NCBI RefSeq assembly: GCF_001613065.1 | Contig: NZ_BDBQ01000121.1 | Location: 1 to 35,987 of the forward strand | Direction: 5' to 3' | Length of the DNA stretch: 35,987 nt | Source of the DNA: Nocardia miyunensis NBRC 108239 | Lineage (GTDB): Bacteria > Actinomycetota > Actinomycetes > Mycobacteriales > Mycobacteriaceae | In this document: piece by piece, positions 15,819 through 24,367 of the stretch | How the letters are laid out: each line of letters opens with the position of its first letter | How positions within the stretch are numbered: the stretch's first letter is position 1 | The notes under the pieces: generated by a model | What the model was told of the DNA's origin: nothing | Seen by the model: the letters and a program-made list of their open reading frames with translations, nothing else | Database searches by the model: none | Position numbers and translations under genes: made by a program

Positions 15819-17150
15819 TCAGTCGGAAGCGGGCGCTCCTGTGATCTCCGCTGGTGGTGCACTCGACAAGTATCTGCCGCGCGCGCTGTCTGAGCTGAGT
15901 GCCAGCGAACCGGCGAGCCAAGCTCTGTCGCCGCGATCCGGCCCCTGCACGCTCAATGCGCGGGCAAGTGGGCGGACAGCGGTACCTGCGGGGTCGCTGT
16001 CGTACGGATATGCACCCCAGGCTGCTGCCTCGGCCGCGGTCGGGTGACACCAGAAGGTGTTCATCAATTCGTGGATCAGTGGCCGCGGATTGTCGGTCAG
16101 GTCGGTCACCGCGTCGGCAAAGGCGTACAGGGTCGACCGGTATATGTTCAGGCCCCAATCTTCGGCGGGACGGTTGTTGTGGGACTGGAGAATTGGTTCT
16201 ACGTGTCCGGCGGGGGCGCGTTGGTATCCGGAGACGATCCCGTGGTCGCCCATGCAAAAGGTCTCGACGACGAACGGTGCGTCCGGTACCCGCCAGTGCG
16301 TTCCCTGGTGGGTGGCCGTGTTGTACATGTATGCGGCAACACGGTCTGGGTCGGTCCAGCCGGTCGGGCGTGGTTCGTGGCCCCAGAACAGTACGTGGGG
16401 GCGTTCGAAACCGGCTTCTTCGCAGACGGTGACGAGCGACCCGATCATTCGGCCGGTCCACCCTGCGTCGACGAGGCCGGTGCGGGAATCGGCCAGGGAA
16501 TGCTGGCGGGCGTATTCGATCAATAGGTGCCTTGTTTCGGTGATCCGTTGAGACGCCGTGGATTTGATTTCGTCTGTCCGCAGGAAGCGGCGCATGGCCT
16601 CGGCTTGTTCGGTGCGGTCGGCGCGGCTGTCCGGGTTGAGGGATACGCCGGCGGTGAGCAGAGTCTCGATGTAGTCCTCCATCGGCAGGCCGAGTCGGGT
16701 ACATAGGTCGAGGGCGTTTGATTTCATAAAGCTGTTGAACAGCCACGACGTGTCGTCCAAGTGGTTTGGATCGGTGGCGGCGAGGCTCCAGGTGAGCCGA
16801 CTGCTGTAGATGTATTCCAGATCCAGCTTTGGGGCCAGAGTGGGGCCGAGGCGACGAGCGAGTTCGTAGAGCACCTGGCCGTCGCGCGATAGGAACCTGA
16901 GCCGGTCAAGGTTGCGGTGTTGTGCTTCGTGCAGCATCCAGACCACGGCGCTGAGCAGTGCGGGGGCGGCGACACCGGCCGCGACATCGCGAATGACCTG
17001 GTCGTGTTCGATTGTCGCGGTCACGGTGGCACATGCATGGCGGCTGGCGTTGTAGAGCAGGTCTGCGGTGTCTCCTGAGTGGGTGGAGTGCTCTCGCATG
17101 ATCTGTTCGTATCGTGTTGTGTTGTGTTGGAGCTCGCGCATCGTCACCAT
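15819..17150 (-). CDS. COG5610-like (predicted HAD-superfamily) protein
   Basis: A 443-aa protein similar in layout to COG5610 predicted hydrolases, often found near polysaccharide or secondary-metabolism genes. Visible landmarks are LRFLSRDGQVLYELARRLG (about residues 83-101), the region of the presumed HAD-like loop, and LVDAGWTGRMIGSLV (about 225), matching the VDIGWxG block of that group. The classical DxDxT nucleophile motif is not present, so hydrolase activity is uncertain. The start overlaps the stop of the large upstream regulator by 7 bases, so the two are coupled. Its job may be tied to that regulator or to the biosynthetic locus on the other side. Confidence 0.5.
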   Translation of the reverse strand: MVTMRELQHNTTRYEQIMREHSTHSGDTADLLYNASRHACATVTATIEHDQVIRDVAAGVAAPALLSAVVWMLHEAQHRNLDRLRFLSRDGQVLYELARRLGPTLAPKLDLEYIYSSRLTWSLAATDPNHLDDTSWLFNSFMKSNALDLCTRLGLPMEDYIETLLTAGVSLNPDSRADRTEQAEAMRRFLRTDEIKSTASQRITETRHLLIEYARQHSLADSRTGLVDAGWTGRMIGSLVTVCEEAGFERPHVLFWGHEPRPTGWTDPDRVAAYMYNTATHQGTHWRVPDAPFVVETFCMGDHGIVSGYQRAPAGHVEPILQSHNNRPAEDWGLNIYRSTLYAFADAVTDLTDNPRPLIHELMNTFWCHPTAAEAAAWGAYPYDSDPAGTAVRPLARALSVQGPDRGDRAWLAGSLALSSDSARGRYLSSAPPAEITGAPASD

Positions 17151-20035
17151 TCTCTCAACACCATCTCGATTCGGTGTTCGGTACTTATTCCGCTCCTACG
17201 GCAGATCGCCTGGGCTGTGGCCATTTCTGGGGTTGGGTCTTCCCCTCGGCGTTCGGTTGTGCGTGCCCGGCTGGCCTGCACTCGTGCGGTCCATAATTCG
17301 TCGCCGAGTTCGGTGAAAATGTTCTGTGCCTCGGTGAGCGCAGTCAGCGCCGAGTCAAGGTCACCGGTGTCGCGGTACACGAGTGCGAGCTGTCGCAGGG
17401 CGCGGCCTTGCGCCGGGCGGTCGCCGATACTGCGGAACGCTTGCAGGGCCGAGTTGACCTGGTGTTCGGCCTGATCCCACTGGCGGTCGTTGCGGTAGAG
17501 ATCGGCCATGCTCAGTTGCGTTCGAGCGACCCAGCGATGGTCACTGATCGCGTCGAAGATTTCCTGCGCGGCGTTGAGGTCGGCTACCGCGTGTTCTCGG
17601 GTACCTGCGAGGCGGTGGGCGTCGCCGCGGTTGCGGAGAGTGACTGCGGTGCCTCGGCGGTCGGCGAGCTGGTCGAACAGGGCCAGGCAATCATCGAAGG
17701 CTGTGTGAGCGTGGTCGTAGTTTCCTTCGTTGCGGTGTACGACGGCGATGTGGCGTAGTGCTCGGGCCTGCCAACGTTGGTCGTCCAGCTCCCGGAAGGT
17801 GCTCAGGGCATGTTCGAACGTTTGTAGTGCGTGGTCGTTGTGCCACCGGTCCCGGTACACCAGGCCATACCGGATGTGTGTGCGAGCTTCTTCGAGGCGG
17901 TCGTCCAGGGAACGGTAGATGCTCAGGCTGGATTCGAAATGGCGGTGTGCGTCTTCCCAGCGTGAGAGACCTCGGTTTGCGTCGGCCATTCCGTTGAGAG
18001 CGCCGGCGATCGACCGTGAGTCGCCCTGTGCTTGCAGGACTTCGAGGGAATCGGAGAATGCGGTGAGGGCATCGTGGAGGCGCCCCTGGTACCGCCGGGT
18101 GTCGCCGAGATTTCGCATGGTGACTGCCCATAGGTGGCGGTCGTCGAGGCGGTCGAAGATTTCGATGGCTTGGGTCAGCAGGTCTGCGGCCTCGGAATAT
18201 CGCCCGAGTTCGCGGTAGAGGGCGCCGAGGCTGCGTTGCGTGATTGCTTGTGCCCGTTGGTTATTGATTCTGCGAGCGGCATCGAGGGCGAGGTTGTGTG
18301 TGCGCGCCCATGCTTGCCAGTCTGCGCGCCAGTCGAACATCGGCGCCAGGGCTTCACTGAGCTGCCACGTTTCCTCCCACAGGGTGTGACTGTGCGCCAG
18401 CTCGATTGCAGCGACCACGTTCGTCTGCTCGGCGGCGAACCAGCGCCGGGGATCGGTTTCCCCGACGTCGGCGAGCGCGGACGGTCCGGTCGAGGCACCC
18501 GGCTGTGATGGCACAGCGGTGCGCTGTAAAGCTTTCAGATAGTCATTGGCGAGGCGCTGCGCGGCGCTTCGGCGGGTGTCGTCGGTGTCGAACGCAGTGG
18601 AGCATTCTCGGGCGAAGTCGCGGATGAGGTCGTGTAGCCGGTAGCGGATCCTGCCCGAGTTATCGGCACCGGCGATCTCGACGAGTTGGGCATCAACCAG
18701 ACTCTCGAGCAGTTGTTCAGCATCATCGATATCGGTGCCGAGAAGAGCGGCGACGTTCCATGCCGGAAAAGCAGCTGCGGTGAGGGCCAGCATGCGAAAG
18801 GCCGATTGTTCTTCGCTGCTGCGGCTTTCGTAGCTCAGTGCAAACGATGCACGGACTTCGAGATCGCCGGCCTTGAGCAGGTCGAGCCGTCGGCTTTCGT
18901 CCGCGAGTCGTCCAGCGAACCATGCCACGCTCCAGCTCGGTCGGGACATCAGGCGCGCACCGGCGATACGAAGCGCCAGCGGCAGGCATCCGCACAACTG
19001 CACAACCTCGGCGACTGCGTCGGGTTCGGCGGAGGCGCGCTTGGTTCCGATCAGTGTGGTGAGCAAGTCGATCGCGTGAGACGAGGGCAGGACACCCAGA
19101 TGCACGGCGTGCGGGCCTGATAACGCCGTCATGTGTGATCGGCTGGTGACCAATACCGCTGAGCTGGGGGTGCCGGGAAGCAGTGGGCGAAGCTGTGTTT
19201 CGTCGGTGGCGTTGTCCAGGAGTACCAGAACGCGGCGGCCCGCTAGGCAGGCGCGGTATCGTCTGGCGCGTTCGTCGACGTCTTGTGGGATATCTGTGCC
19301 ATCGACGCCGAGTTCACGTAGAAATCCGGCGACGACTTCGCTGGGGTCGAGCGGTCTGGCTTCCGCGCCACGCAGGTTGGCGTAGAGCTGCCCGTCCGGG
19401 AATACGTCGGCGACCTTGTGTGCGACGTGAACAGCCAGCGCGGTCTTGCCGATTCCTGCTTGACCAGAGATGGTGGCGATCGGCACGCCGGTGCCGGACG
19501 AGTCGCCGAGGATAGTGATCAGGTGAGCGACTTGGTCGCTTCTACCGGTGAAGTCGTTTGTATCGGGTGGGAGCTGCATCAGCACTCGTGCCGGTTGCTG
19601 CACCGTGGGCGACAGAGTCTCTTGCAGGGACCAGGATGTCGTGGTGATGACGCGGTTCTCTGGCGCGTAGTCTGCTGCCCAACCGAGCTGGACGGGGTTA
19701 GTGCGAAATAAGCGGCACAGCAGGTCCTGGTAGTCGAAGCTCGGGCGTGATCCGGCTTCCCATTCCATCCAGGAGCGGGCAACAAGCCCTCGGGGCTTGA
19801 GCTTTTCTCGGCGGCACATGTGGTGGAACTGCTCGACAGCCTCTGCTACGGTCCATCCCCACGCCAGGCGGTGTGCCTTGAATGCCCCGTGGCCGCATTG
19901 GTCGGTGATCTCTTGGGCGATGGTATGCAGGAGTTCGAGGCGGAGGTCTTCGCTCTGGTGCAGCTGTTGCAGGTACTTGGTTCGCACCCGCTCAGCGCAG
20001 CCTGAGTCAGGCCGCCGAGATGCCTTGTCGCCCAT
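17144..20035 (-). CDS. STAND (NB-ARC) ATPase-TPR transcriptional regulator
   Basis: A 963-aa regulator. An N-terminal region (about 50-120) resembles an XRE-type helix-turn-helix (ARSWMEWEAGSRPSFDYQDLLCRLF). The NB-ARC/STAND module follows: FTGR at about 162, Walker A GQAGIGKT at 191-198, Walker B RRVLVLLDN at about 267-275, VLVTSR at 294-299 and CGCLPLALRIAGARL near 350. From about 560 there are at least eight TPR repeats, recognisable from alternating G/Y/A-A positions. Such proteins switch transcription of specialised-metabolism genes after sensing a ligand or partner through the TPRs. It is divergent from the putative biosynthetic operon starting at 20346 and is its obvious candidate regulator. 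The ATG at 20035 has GGGGGC upstream as a weak RBS. Confidence 0.85.
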   Translation of the reverse strand: MGDKASRRPDSGCAERVRTKYLQQLHQSEDLRLELLHTIAQEITDQCGHGAFKAHRLAWGWTVAEAVEQFHHMCRREKLKPRGLVARSWMEWEAGSRPSFDYQDLLCRLFRTNPVQLGWAADYAPENRVITTTSWSLQETLSPTVQQPARVLMQLPPDTNDFTGRSDQVAHLITILGDSSGTGVPIATISGQAGIGKTALAVHVAHKVADVFPDGQLYANLRGAEARPLDPSEVVAGFLRELGVDGTDIPQDVDERARRYRACLAGRRVLVLLDNATDETQLRPLLPGTPSSAVLVTSRSHMTALSGPHAVHLGVLPSSHAIDLLTTLIGTKRASAEPDAVAEVVQLCGCLPLALRIAGARLMSRPSWSVAWFAGRLADESRRLDLLKAGDLEVRASFALSYESRSSEEQSAFRMLALTAAAFPAWNVAALLGTDIDDAEQLLESLVDAQLVEIAGADNSGRIRYRLHDLIRDFARECSTAFDTDDTRRSAAQRLANDYLKALQRTAVPSQPGASTGPSALADVGETDPRRWFAAEQTNVVAAIELAHSHTLWEETWQLSEALAPMFDWRADWQAWARTHNLALDAARRINNQRAQAITQRSLGALYRELGRYSEAADLLTQAIEIFDRLDDRHLWAVTMRNLGDTRRYQGRLHDALTAFSDSLEVLQAQGDSRSIAGALNGMADANRGLSRWEDAHRHFESSLSIYRSLDDRLEEARTHIRYGLVYRDRWHNDHALQTFEHALSTFRELDDQRWQARALRHIAVVHRNEGNYDHAHTAFDDCLALFDQLADRRGTAVTLRNRGDAHRLAGTREHAVADLNAAQEIFDAISDHRWVARTQLSMADLYRNDRQWDQAEHQVNSALQAFRSIGDRPAQGRALRQLALVYRDTGDLDSALTALTEAQNIFTELGDELWTARVQASRARTTERRGEDPTPEMATAQAICRRSGISTEHRIEMVLREW

Positions 20036-20345
20036 ATTGTTTTGAGCCCCCTTGCACCAGTTGAACCCGCGCTACAACAACCCTTGTACGTTAGCCGGGC
20101 CCTGAGCTGAGCTCCAGCCGGTGACAACGTCACCGCAGTGAACAATTCCGCCGCGCGCAAGGTGTGAGTTCGTCTCCGCCGCAGTGACATCCATCCGCAC
20201 GACGCGCGCGTGACCAGCACGGACGAGCATGTTGACGCCTCTCACAGTGGTGAGCCCGGCTCTCGTCTATCGAGTGTTCGGTGCTCGGGTGAGTCTGATC
20301 TCGGCACCGTTCGTGGGTGCTCTGACCGGAGAAGGGAGGAATCGA
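20036..20345. promoter_or_regulatory. Divergent control region between regulator and biosynthetic operon
   Basis: A 310-bp gap without a supported gene. It contains the dyad GGTGAC-AAC-GTCACC (20120-20134), a 9-bp direct repeat CCGCAGTGA at 20133-20141 and 20179-20187 (46 bp apart), and the short dyad CTCAC-AGTG-GTGAG (20243-20256). These are candidate operator sites for the divergent STAND regulator. A GTG at 20210 opens a frame fused to the PqqD-like gene, but it has no RBS. A TTGACG near 20234 could be a -35 box, though I see no matching -10. Confidence 0.45.
20333..20340 (+). promoter_or_regulatory. Strong Shine-Dalgarno before the 20-codon ORF
   Basis: AGGGAGGA lies five bases before the ATG at 20346. 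It is the best ribosome binding site in the biosynthetic block and is the main reason to take the very short ORF seriously. Confidence 0.65.
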
Positions 20346-20408
20346 ATGGCCAAGCGACCGTGGCGCCGGCCTCAATGGCGTGCTCGCAACGTCCGAACTC
20401 ACTGCTGA
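20346..20408 (+). CDS. Candidate 20-aa precursor or scaffold peptide
   Basis: The ORF encodes MAKRPWRRPQWRARNVRTHC followed by TGA. It has six Arg, one Lys and two Trp spaced W6-x4-W11 within repeated P-(x)-W-R units, and ends Thr-His-Cys. It starts five bases after AGGGAGGA and is the first translatable unit of the operon. It lies 80 bp before a PqqD-like recognition element and a SPASM radical SAM gene. Known radical-SAM RiPP systems (PQQ, mycofactocin) place a tiny precursor gene in this position. It resembles no named precursor family that I recognise. Alternatives are a regulatory leader peptide (Arg or Cys attenuation) or a chance ORF. Calling it a precursor is inference. Confidence 0.5.
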   Translation: MAKRPWRRPQWRARNVRTHC

Positions 20409-20488
20409 TCTGGTGTCGCGGTGTGTGGATCGCCGATGCCGTCCGTCCGCGCACCGCGTGCCGAGCCGAACCGATAGAGAGGAATCCC

Positions 20489-20779
20489 TTGCCCTCCAGA
20501 CAGATTGCGCACACCAATGTGGCACTTCAGCCGCATGCCGTATGCCGGAAGACGACCTCGGGCTTGACCATGCTGTTCGACCGGGCCAAAGGGGTGATGT
20601 ACGAACTGAACGAGACAGCGTCGGCGATTGTCGAGGTCCTGGGTCCCGAGCCGATGGAAGTCGACGCGATCGTTGAGGCTTTGTGCGCTCAGTTCGATGC
20701 TCCCGCAGACGAGATCACCGACCATGTCGAGCAGTTCATCGTCGATTTCGTCGAGGCCGGAATGTTGACGGCGGACTGA
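20489..20779 (+). CDS. PqqD-like RiPP recognition element protein
   Basis: A 96-aa protein with the PqqD fold, a winged-helix-like RRE that binds leader peptides and presents them to a radical SAM partner. The pattern is clear: TMLFDRAKGVMYELNETASAIVEVLG, then VDAIVEALCAQFDAPADEITDHVEQFI and VDFVEAGML. I take the TTG at 20489 because AGAGAGGAA sits about five bases upstream and the resulting length (96 aa) matches the family. A longer frame to GTG 20210 has no RBS. The stop is five bases before the radical SAM gene, so the two are cotranscribed, as with PqqD/PqqE and MftB/MftC. Confidence 0.85.
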   Translation: MPSRQIAHTNVALQPHAVCRKTTSGLTMLFDRAKGVMYELNETASAIVEVLGPEPMEVDAIVEALCAQFDAPADEITDHVEQFIVDFVEAGMLTAD

Positions 20780-20784
20780 TCATC

Positions 20785-21954
20785 ATGCAGCACAATATGT
20801 TCCTGACCTGGCCCGAGGAGTATCAACTTCCCGAGCATCCGCTGCCGATCCTGGTCCAGCTCGGCCTGACCTACCGCTGCAACCTCACGTGCCAGCACTG
20901 CTATGCCCTGTACCGGCGTAGCCGTGACGAGTTCAGCCTCGCCGAGATCGACGATCTCGCCGACCAGCTCTACCGGGCCGGCAGCGCCAGCCTGGTGTAC
21001 TCGCACGGCGAGAACATGATCCGCCGAGACTTCCATGAGGCCGCGGCAATCTTCCGGGACCGCGATTTCTATCAGACCTTGATGCTCAATGGGTTCTACG
21101 TGCGAACCGCTGCTGACGCTGCGCGGTTGGTCGAGACCGGCATTAACCGGACCATGGTGTCGATCGACAGTATCGACCCGCACGTGCACGACAAAGTGCG
21201 CGGGAAGAAGGGCGCGTTCGAGGTGGCGGTCAAAGCGCTGCGTCTGCTCAAGGACGCCGGAATCCCCGCGGTCGGGTTCTCCACGACGATCGACACCCAC
21301 AACTACAGCGATATCGAACGCATCGCGGAGTTCGCCCGCGACCTCGGCGTGGACGCGGTGAGCTTCATGCAGAACCGATACAACCTGACCGGGGTGTTCG
21401 ACCGCTCGCTGTGGCCGACCTATCTGCAGGTGTGCCAGAACCTGTATCAGCTGATGCTTGACTACCAAGGCACTCTGGACGTTTATACGCACGACCCTTT
21501 CATGCTGACGGTGCTCGACGACCGGCTCTCCGACCGGACGGCACGGGAGGCGTTCATCGGTTCGAACCTCTGCAATGTCGGCACCGGCATGGTGTCCATT
21601 GACCCGGTCGGCAACGTGTCGGGCTGCAACTTCATCGAGGAGAGCATCGGCAACGTGCGTGAGGAGCCGTTCCAGCAGATCTGGGATCGGCTTGTCGACC
21701 GATACTCCGACCGATCCGATCCACCGACCGGGCCGTGTGGGTCGTGTTCGGCGCTCGGGCCGTGCATGGGGGGATGCAAGGCGTTCCACTACAACGGCAA
21801 GTACGACGAGCGTTGCGGCGCGCAGCGATTCATCGATCCCGAGCCTCACGAGTTGGCCACCGCCGACCGGCCGATCCCGGAAACCGCCCCGACACGGTCG
21901 CCCGGAGTGTTCGTGGGACTTCCGCGCATGCGAGTAGGTGGAGCGACGCAATGA
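20785..21954 (+). CDS. Radical SAM/SPASM peptide-modifying enzyme
   Basis: A 389-aa radical SAM enzyme. C32-x3-C36-x2-C39 (TYRCNLTCQHCY) ligates the SAM-cleaving [4Fe-4S] cluster. A SPASM domain near the C-terminus has a cysteine set for auxiliary clusters: CNVGTG, SGCNF, CGSCSALGPCMGGC and a final DERCG. This architecture is that of PqqE/MftC-type enzymes, which form C-C or C-heteroatom bonds or decarboxylate a peptide. Pairing with a PqqD-like protein five bases upstream makes a peptide substrate very likely. A proline-rich tail of about 30 residues follows the SPASM domain. The stop overlaps the next start as ATGA. Confidence 0.92.
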   Translation: MQHNMFLTWPEEYQLPEHPLPILVQLGLTYRCNLTCQHCYALYRRSRDEFSLAEIDDLADQLYRAGSASLVYSHGENMIRRDFHEAAAIFRDRDFYQTLMLNGFYVRTAADAARLVETGINRTMVSIDSIDPHVHDKVRGKKGAFEVAVKALRLLKDAGIPAVGFSTTIDTHNYSDIERIAEFARDLGVDAVSFMQNRYNLTGVFDRSLWPTYLQVCQNLYQLMLDYQGTLDVYTHDPFMLTVLDDRLSDRTAREAFIGSNLCNVGTGMVSIDPVGNVSGCNFIEESIGNVREEPFQQIWDRLVDRYSDRSDPPTGPCGSCSALGPCMGGCKAFHYNGKYDERCGAQRFIDPEPHELATADRPIPETAPTRSPGVFVGLPRMRVGGATQ

Positions 21955-23345
21955 GAGTGCTGTTCGTGAATCCGCACTACACCCATGATCCGAGGACTCT
22001 GCTGCTGCATCCTCCGCTGGGGTACGCGTACATGGCGCGGTCCCTCAACCGCGCCGGACACGAAGTTATCCACGTGGATCTCCCCTTTGAGGGAAATTCT
22101 CCCGAGGCGCTCGCGGCCCGGCTGGATGACCTGCGGCCGGATCTGGTCGGGGTGACGTCGGTGGCGCAGAGCTACTTCCATGCTCTCGAAATCGCCCAGG
22201 CCGTGCGTGGATGGAACCCCGGCGTTCCAGTCGTGTTCGGTGGGCCGCACGTGTCGTTCATCGCCACCGAGTGCCTCGAACGGCATTCGTGTGTGGACTA
22301 TGTGCTGCTGTTCGACGCCGAGGACAGCATCGTGTGCCTGGCCGAGGCGTTGTCGGCCAGAGCCACTACCGACGGGCTGGCCAAGGTGTCTGGGCTTGTG
22401 TTCCGCGACGGCACCGGAATCCGTGCAACCGCTCCGGCACCACCGGAAATGGTTTTGGATCGGTACGGACATCCGGACCGATCACTGTTCGACCTGCGCC
22501 GGTACCTGGACTACGACTACGAGACCGTGGTCATGACCGCTCGCGGATGCCCCAGCCGGTGCACCTTCTGCTCCACCACCATCGCTGGGCGCACTGCCCG
22601 CTGGAACACCGCTCACCATGTCGCGGACGAGATGGAAGCTGTTGCCGAGATGGGCTTTTCGTCGATCTTCTTCGGCGACGATACTTTCTCTGGTGATCCG
22701 CGGCGCGCGGTGGCGATCTGCGAGGAGATCACCCGCCGCGGGTTGAACATCCCGTGGACCAGCAACATGCGCGCCCAGGACGCCCGGCCGCACGTGCTCG
22801 AGGCGATGCGAGCGGCCGGCGCGTACCGGGTCTTCGTCGGATTCGAATCGATTCAGGAGCAAACACTGCGGCTGGTGCGCAAAGGCACCTCACCGGCTCG
22901 GCTATACAAGACCGCCCAGCGCATCATGAGCGCTGAACTGGAACTACATGCCTCGTTCATCGTCGGCGCTCCCGGAGACACTCCGGAAACTCTCTCGGCA
23001 ACAATGGATTTCGTTCGCCTGGTCAACCCGACGGTGGCCACCTTCAACGTGATGGAACCCAGGCCCGGCACCGACGTATTCGTGAACCCGGGCCGATACG
23101 GGATCACGATCCCCGATCGCTACTGGTACGAAACCACCGACTGGCTCGAGCTCCCGGTCTGCCACAACGACGCCATGTCGGCAGAGGACATCCGCAGCTG
23201 GGTGTCCCGGTGCTACGACGAATTCTGCGACCCCGATTTCCGTTCCCTGACCGAGCTCGACCGGCTCGAGCCGGTGCGGCGACAGTGGGACGAGGCCGCC
23301 GAGAAAGTGCAACGCCACCTCCCACTGACGGCGGTGCCGCGATGA
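21951..23345 (+). CDS. B12-type radical SAM enzyme
   Basis: A 464-aa enzyme of the cobalamin-binding radical SAM class. The N-terminal 130 residues have the B12-domain pattern: MRVLFVNPHY, PPLGYAYMARSLNRAGHEV and VVFGGPHVSF (about 94-103). The cluster motif is C200-x3-C204-x2-C207 (ARGCPSRCTFC). Downstream blocks FFGDDTFSGDP and VFVGFESIQEQTLRLVRKG are typical of this class. Members methylate unactivated carbon or phosphorus or carry out ring rearrangements; the exact reaction cannot be read from sequence. It overlaps the upstream and downstream genes by 4 nt each (ATGA), so it is a core part of the operon. Confidence 0.9.
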   Translation: MRVLFVNPHYTHDPRTLLLHPPLGYAYMARSLNRAGHEVIHVDLPFEGNSPEALAARLDDLRPDLVGVTSVAQSYFHALEIAQAVRGWNPGVPVVFGGPHVSFIATECLERHSCVDYVLLFDAEDSIVCLAEALSARATTDGLAKVSGLVFRDGTGIRATAPAPPEMVLDRYGHPDRSLFDLRRYLDYDYETVVMTARGCPSRCTFCSTTIAGRTARWNTAHHVADEMEAVAEMGFSSIFFGDDTFSGDPRRAVAICEEITRRGLNIPWTSNMRAQDARPHVLEAMRAAGAYRVFVGFESIQEQTLRLVRKGTSPARLYKTAQRIMSAELELHASFIVGAPGDTPETLSATMDFVRLVNPTVATFNVMEPRPGTDVFVNPGRYGITIPDRYWYETTDWLELPVCHNDAMSAEDIRSWVSRCYDEFCDPDFRSLTELDRLEPVRRQWDEAAEKVQRHLPLTAVPR

Positions 23346-24349
23346 CACTCCGCATCGCCATCATCGGCGCGGGCCTCGCGGGCCGCTCGCATGCTCTGGA
23401 CATCGTGACCGATCCGACGATGCAGCTCGCCGGAGTCGCTGCTGCACACCAGGATTCAGCCGGGTGCTTCGCCGACGACTTCGGTACCGCGGTGTATCCG
23501 AATGCCGAGGCGATCCTTTCCGACCGGCACATCGATGCGGTGGTGATCGCGGTGCCCCCGAAGGTTGTTTTCGATATCGCCGAGGGCGTAGACACCGAAA
23601 AGCCTTGTCTGATCGAGAAACCGATCCCCGCCACGGTCGCCGACCGTCGCCGTCTGGTACGTTTGGCAGCCGACCACCCACACATGATCGTCCCGTTCAA
23701 CCGCCGCTACCAGCCGACCGTCCTGCACGCGGCCGACTGCCTCCAGTCGGGTGTCCTGGGCGCAGTCGTCAGTGTCGATGCCGTGTGGCGAGGTCCCTAT
23801 GCCGCGCGATTCGCACCAAGCAGCGGAACCTACCGAAGCCACGCCGGCCCGCGTCACGGAGTCCTGATCGATACAGGAAGTCATGCACTGGACGTTCTGG
23901 CAGTGCTGCTGGGGCAACTCCCACACCCAAGTCGACTGAGCAGCCGAATTACAGGCAATCTTCACGGCACCGATATAGCGGCCGAGCTGGTCTTCGAAGG
24001 TGAGCCACGAACTCGCGTTGCCCTCGTCGACGATCCGGGCGCGCACGACTGCGGCGGCTGGTCAGTGACCGCCACCTGCGAACAGGGCTCACTTCACCTG
24101 GCCGAAGACGGCTTGTTGATCCACACACCGTCGCTGGCGGTGCAACGGCATCCTGCCGAGCCAATGGAGCGTCCTGTCACCGATCTGGTGCGGATCCGTG
24201 ACGGCAGTCCTCCGCTGGGGGCCAGTCTGCGCGAGATCTTGCCGATCGGCGACATCGTGATCGCCGCCCACAACCGCTCCTGCCGCACCGCATCCACGTG
24301 GATCCGCCCGCGCGGCAAAGCCTTGGGCCGGCTCAACGGCTCCTGCTGA
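23342..24349 (+). CDS. Gfo/Idh/MocA-family NAD(P)-dependent oxidoreductase
   Basis: A 335-aa oxidoreductase. The N-terminal Rossmann motif is IIGAGLAGRSHA (GxGxxG). The EKP signature of the family is present as CLIEKPIPATVADRRRLV, and the active-site region reads GVLIDTGSHALDVL with the usual Asp and His. Members oxidise or reduce sugar, inositol or imine/keto groups. A sugar-type enzyme is unusual beside PqqD/SPASM genes and suggests that a keto or imine intermediate is processed, or that a sugar-like unit is attached. The ATG overlaps the previous stop as ATGA. Confidence 0.9.
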   Translation: MTLRIAIIGAGLAGRSHALDIVTDPTMQLAGVAAAHQDSAGCFADDFGTAVYPNAEAILSDRHIDAVVIAVPPKVVFDIAEGVDTEKPCLIEKPIPATVADRRRLVRLAADHPHMIVPFNRRYQPTVLHAADCLQSGVLGAVVSVDAVWRGPYAARFAPSSGTYRSHAGPRHGVLIDTGSHALDVLAVLLGQLPHPSRLSSRITGNLHGTDIAAELVFEGEPRTRVALVDDPGAHDCGGWSVTATCEQGSLHLAEDGLLIHTPSLAVQRHPAEPMERPVTDLVRIRDGSPPLGASLREILPIGDIVIAAHNRSCRTASTWIRPRGKALGRLNGSC

Positions 24350-24367
24350 CCCGGAAAGTACGCACCT

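Noticed and set aside
20210..20488. N-terminal extension of the PqqD-like protein from GTG 20210
   Set aside because: No RBS, no similarity to PqqD-like proteins, and it overlaps the better-supported 20-codon ORF in another frame.
20689..21951. 420-codon minus-strand frame opposite the SPASM radical SAM gene
   Set aside because: The plus strand encodes all radical SAM/SPASM cysteines; the antisense frame is a codon-bias artefact.
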